In this document: one piece after another, positions 23,551 through 23,876 of the stretch | How positions within the stretch are numbered: position 1 is the first letter of the stretch | How the letters are laid out: each line of letters starts with the position of its first letter | Assembly: GCA_900549455.1 (NCBI GenBank) | Contig: UROM01000017.1 | Span: 1-23,876 of the forward strand | Length of the DNA: 23,876 bases | Origin: an uncultured Collinsella sp. | Lineage (GTDB): Bacteria > Actinomycetota > Coriobacteriia > Coriobacteriales > Coriobacteriaceae | Reading direction: 5' to 3' | Notes under the pieces: model-generated | What the model was told of the DNA's origin: nothing | What the model saw: only the letters and a program-made list of their open reading frames with translations | Databases searched by the model: none | Translations under genes and position numbers: made by a program

Positions 23551-23825
23551 ATGGACCAAGATTGCCAAAACAGCCAAAACCACGATACGGAGCACGCGGG
23601 CCGCGACCGGGAGTTCGCGACCTACCGTACCGCTCAAAGCTCAAACGATATGGTGCCGACGGTTTTTCGCCGTGGCATCTACCGCACGATTCGGGGCAGT
23701 CTTAAGCGCTTCCTATCTATCGTGGTCATCACTGCGCTTGGCGTGAGCGTGATGTGCGGCCTTAAGGCGGGCTGCGAGGATTTGTGCGATTCGGTCGACG
23801 CCTATTTTGACCAGCAGAATGTCTA
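23551..23825 (+). CDS. FtsX-like ABC permease, N-terminal part
   Basis: This is the beginning of the transporter's membrane subunit, cut off by the contig end after about 91 residues. A hydrophilic 45-residue lead is followed by FRRGIYRTIRGSLKRFLSIV and the first membrane segment, VVITALGVSVMCGLKAGC. DLCDSVDAYFDQQN follows, which is typical of large FtsX-like permeases that expose a domain outside the membrane. The start is uncertain: ATG at 23551 or an in-frame GTG at 23539 that overlaps the ATPase stop. Neither has a good ribosome binding site. The apparent residues after NVY come from adapter sequence. Confidence 0.85.
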
Positions 23826-23876
23826 CTGTCTCTTATACACATCTCCGAGCCCACGAGACTCCTGAGCATCTCGTAT
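23826..23876 (-). other. Sequencing-adapter sequence (P7 side, Nextera)
   Basis: CTGTCTCTTATACACATCT (23826-23844) is the transposon mosaic end. CCGAGCCCACGAGAC completes the Nextera read-2 adapter. An 8-base index (TCCTGAGC, 23860-23867) and the P7 start ATCTCGTAT follow. It is not genomic; the peptide tail it encodes must be ignored. Confidence 0.97.

Noticed and set aside
23827..23865. C-terminal tail of the permease frame
   Set aside because: It is translated adapter sequence.

Overview
The window is 23.9 kb of high-G+C bacterial DNA and is a complete contig: both ends run into Nextera/Illumina adapter sequence (1-46 and 23826-23876), so the genomic part is 47-23825. The gene content, together with a compact Cas9-cas1-cas2 locus in a G+C-rich background, suggests a gut actinobacterium of the class Coriobacteriia, most like Collinsella. 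That is a judgement from remembered protein resemblance, not from a search.

Left third (47-6988): the 3' end of a KdgT-type 2-keto-3-deoxygluconate permease is followed by an anaerobic pyruvate-formate-lyase region. The lyase is split. A 683-residue catalytic subunit carries the Cys-Cys active site but has no glycyl-radical domain. That domain is a separate 83-residue gene 85 bp downstream with its own ribosome binding site. A DegV/FakB-type fatty-acid-binding protein lies between the lyase genes and the activating enzyme PflA. Next come a 5'-methylthioadenosine/S-adenosylhomocysteine nucleosidase (its family can also clear the 5'-deoxyadenosine that radical-SAM enzymes produce) and the ribosome-assembly GTPase YsxC/EngB.

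Middle (7020-15234): a predicted toxin-antitoxin pair (DUF3990 ADP-ribosyltransferase-like protein plus HTH regulator) stands behind a 20-bp perfect inverted repeat made of two operator-like dyads. Then come the aspartate-family genes thrC-thrB (minus strand) and, divergently, lysC-asd (plus strand), followed by an O6-alkylguanine-DNA alkyltransferase. Long hairpins fill the gaps. Two of them, directly after the stop codons of thrB and asd and in sense orientation, share the same build: conserved flanks, a 28-bp perfect outer stem, a conserved internal loop, a 15-bp inner stem and a conserved 17-nt apex. Most outer-arm positions differ between the two, yet each arm pairs perfectly with its partner. 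A 172-bp element with 27-bp perfect terminal inverted repeats lies before the alkyltransferase.

Right third (15380-22572): a type II-C CRISPR-Cas locus in an unusual order. On the minus strand there is a compact 1003-residue Cas9, then the array of 28 repeats and 27 spacers, and then cas1 and cas2. A plus-strand tracrRNA with a clear anti-repeat and a UUCG-capped terminator sits between the array and cas1. Gene remnants on both sides (a frameshifted membrane-protein fragment at cas2 and a truncated GyrI-like N-terminus beyond cas9) suggest the module replaced or interrupted older genes. The window closes with an ABC transporter ATPase and the first part of its FtsX-like permease, cut off by the contig end.
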